In this document: positions 7,537-8,234 of the stretch, piece by piece
How positions within the stretch are numbered: position 1 is the stretch's first letter
Layout of the letters: each line of letters begins with the position of its first letter
Assembly: GCA_900555165.1 (NCBI GenBank)
Contig: USKE01000094.1
Location: 1-8,234, forward strand
Direction of reading: 5' to 3'
Origin: an uncultured Porphyromonadaceae bacterium
Lineage (GTDB): Bacteria; Bacteroidota; Bacteroidia; Bacteroidales; Muribaculaceae
Length of the DNA stretch: 8,234 nucleotides
The notes under the pieces: generated by a model
Database searches by the model: none
Told to the model about the DNA's origin: nothing
What the model saw: the letters and a program-made list of their open reading frames with translations, nothing else
Made by a program: the position numbers and the translations under genes

Positions 7537-7555
7537 TCAGTCGATATAGCTGATT
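7535..7555. terminator. Weak hairpin at the convergent gene junction, possible bidirectional terminator
   Basis: aatcag (7535-7540) pairs with ctgatt (7550-7555) around a nine-base loop. It overlaps both abutting stop codons of the convergent genes. On the plus strand the second arm ends in a short T-run (7554-7557). The stem is only six pairs and AT-rich, so termination here is plausible by position but weakly supported. Confidence 0.35.
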
Positions 7556-8025
7556 TTGCCGGTCTTTACATCGAAACTTATGCTGTTGTTCTGCAGCGCC
7601 ACGATATAATTCTTTGAGTCGCGGGTTACGCGATAGACTTTGTTTAGCGATGTGTTCGCCTGAAGGAACTCGTAGAGAGCCGGGGGCAGACAGTCGAAGA
7701 GGAACTGCTGTGGCACCGTATTGCCGCATCCGTTTACCGAAATCCAGCTGTAGTCAGATGCCTTGAAGTTTATTGCCGCGCTGTTCTTGAGGCGCACGTA
7801 TATCACGTCGCCCTCTTTTGTTATGTCTGAAATGGTTTCGCCGGGATAATATTCGGCTGTGAATTCCTGTATTGAGCGTGGTGCCTCGTTCCAGTCGTTG
7901 TCGCTGTCTGAGCATGCCGTTATCACAAGCACGCCTAAGATGACCGACAGGACCATGGCGGCAATTGAGAGCAACAGTTTCTCTGATTTACCAGGCTGGA
8001 TGATATAAGAATTGCGGCGTGTCAT
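7537..8025 (-). CDS. PepSY-like domain lipoprotein
   Basis: This is a small envelope lipoprotein of the PepSY-like (beta-lactamase-inhibitor-like) type common in Bacteroidales; the molecular role of these proteins is poorly known. The 162 residues start with a 16-residue polar, basic stretch, then a hydrophobic helix (17-37) ending in the lipobox ITAC, so Cys38 is probably lipidated. The acidic stretch SDSDND (39-44) straight after the Cys resembles the export signal that sends Bacteroidota lipoproteins to the cell surface. Two similar halves follow, about 50-97 (SIQEFTAEYYPGETI, then VRLKNSAAINF) and 104-161 (PPALYEFLQ, then IVALQNNSISFDVKTGKI), as expected for duplicated PepSY-like repeats. 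Cys100 and Cys112 could form a disulfide. The ATG at 8025 has an A-rich leader and sits inside a hairpin (8010-8060). Met24 (codon 7954-7956) is a possible shorter start. Its stop directly abuts the stop of the gene at 6580-7536. Confidence 0.9.
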   Translation of the reverse strand: MTRRNSYIIQPGKSEKLLLSIAAMVLSVILGVLVITACSDSDNDWNEAPRSIQEFTAEYYPGETISDITKEGDVIYVRLKNSAAINFKASDYSWISVNGCGNTVPQQFLFDCLPPALYEFLQANTSLNKVYRVTRDSKNYIVALQNNSISFDVKTGKISYID

Positions 8026-8060
8026 GTTAAGTTCTTTTAACTTTTAAACACGCCGCAATT
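8010..8060 (-). promoter_or_regulatory. 13-bp inverted repeat enclosing the lipoprotein start codon
   Basis: aattgcggcgtgt (8010-8022) and acacgccgcaatt (8048-8060) are perfect reverse complements separated by 25 bases. Read on the minus strand, the first arm lies in the leader, the A-rich initiation region and the ATG fill the loop, and the second arm is codons 2-5 (Thr-Arg-Arg-Asn). The ATG occupies the last three loop bases, directly against the stem. Such a stem could limit ribosome entry, or protect or present the start site. It could also be a DNA site for a dimeric regulator. The inverted repeat is certain; its function is inference. Confidence 0.6.
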
Positions 8061-8234
8061 GAATTTGTTGACACCCGGGGGCATTTTAACCGCACCAAAA
8101 ACCTCATGCACTCCGATTAGGATTTAAGAATGAGGATATGTCATGATGTCGGGGTATTCATTGTAGGGTCGCTACACAGTGCTATTAACTTAACAGACGT
8201 GGGCGTCTGAAAGACGCTGATTTCTTCATAACCG
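8061..8234. other. Intergenic end region, no gene recognised
   Basis: I find no supported open reading frame, tRNA or known RNA here. The stretch presumably includes the promoter of the minus-strand lipoprotein, but I see no convincing match to the Bacteroidota pattern of TTTG near -33 and TAnnTTTG near -7. Small inverted repeats are present: cctcat/atgagg (8102-8107 with 8130-8135), tgtag/ctaca (8162-8166 with 8172-8176), and the alternative hairpins at 8194-8217. The window ends before any next gene begins. Confidence 0.6.
8194..8217 (+). other. Two mutually exclusive short hairpins
   Basis: cagacg (8194-8199) pairs with cgtctg (8204-8209) around a four-base loop. The same middle segment can instead pair downstream, gcgtct (8203-8208) with agacgc (8212-8217), around the loop gaa. 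The second hairpin is followed by tgatttctt, a weak T-rich tail. The layout recalls an antiterminator/terminator pair or a simple terminator read on the plus strand. With no gene visible next to it, the role cannot be decided. Confidence 0.35.

Noticed and set aside
8061..8100. tRNA-like end (accgcacca) and GC-rich cccgggggc stretch
   Set aside because: No cloverleaf can be folded around it; there are no matching D, anticodon or T arms.

Overview
The window looks like a stretch of chromosome from a gut Bacteroidales bacterium. The family Muribaculaceae is my best guess, but that is an inference from style rather than a marker gene. The DNA is GC-rich and gene-dense. Start codons lack clear Shine-Dalgarno sequences. 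The gene set (a secreted S9B dipeptidyl peptidase IV, a MiaA of a type I associate with Bacteroidales, a PepSY-like lipoprotein and Bacteroidales-type hypothetical proteins) fits that order. I see no insertion sequence, phage gene, CRISPR array, tRNA or rRNA.

Left block (70-4220, plus strand): a 638-residue protein with a long central coiled coil is followed 8 bases later by an exported dipeptidyl peptidase IV with a complete catalytic set. The coiled-coil protein ends in QMSLF, which resembles a sliding-clamp-binding peptide. It also carries a 9-base tandem repeat with a palindromic core in its disordered tail. A strong hairpin just after the peptidase stop probably ends this unit.

Middle block (4315-7536, plus strand): three tightly packed genes. 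The first encodes a six-helix membrane protein whose cytoplasmic C-terminal half resembles a Nudix domain without the catalytic glutamates. Its stop codon overlaps the GTG start of miaA (tRNA A37 dimethylallyltransferase) in the sequence GTGA. After miaA, one base separates its stop from the ATG of a secreted hypothetical protein. These overlaps suggest one transcript with translational coupling.

Right block (7537-8234): a small PepSY-like lipoprotein lies on the minus strand and converges on the middle block with directly abutting stop codons. Its start codon sits in the loop of a 13-base-pair perfect inverted repeat whose inner arm is codons 2-5, a possible translational control element. 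The last ~170 bases hold no gene I can support, only small hairpins.

Most of the window is ordinary chromosomal housekeeping and envelope content. The points most worth following are the clamp-motif coiled-coil protein, the Nudix-like membrane protein coupled to miaA, the start-codon hairpin, and the palindromic 9-base repeat inside a coding sequence.
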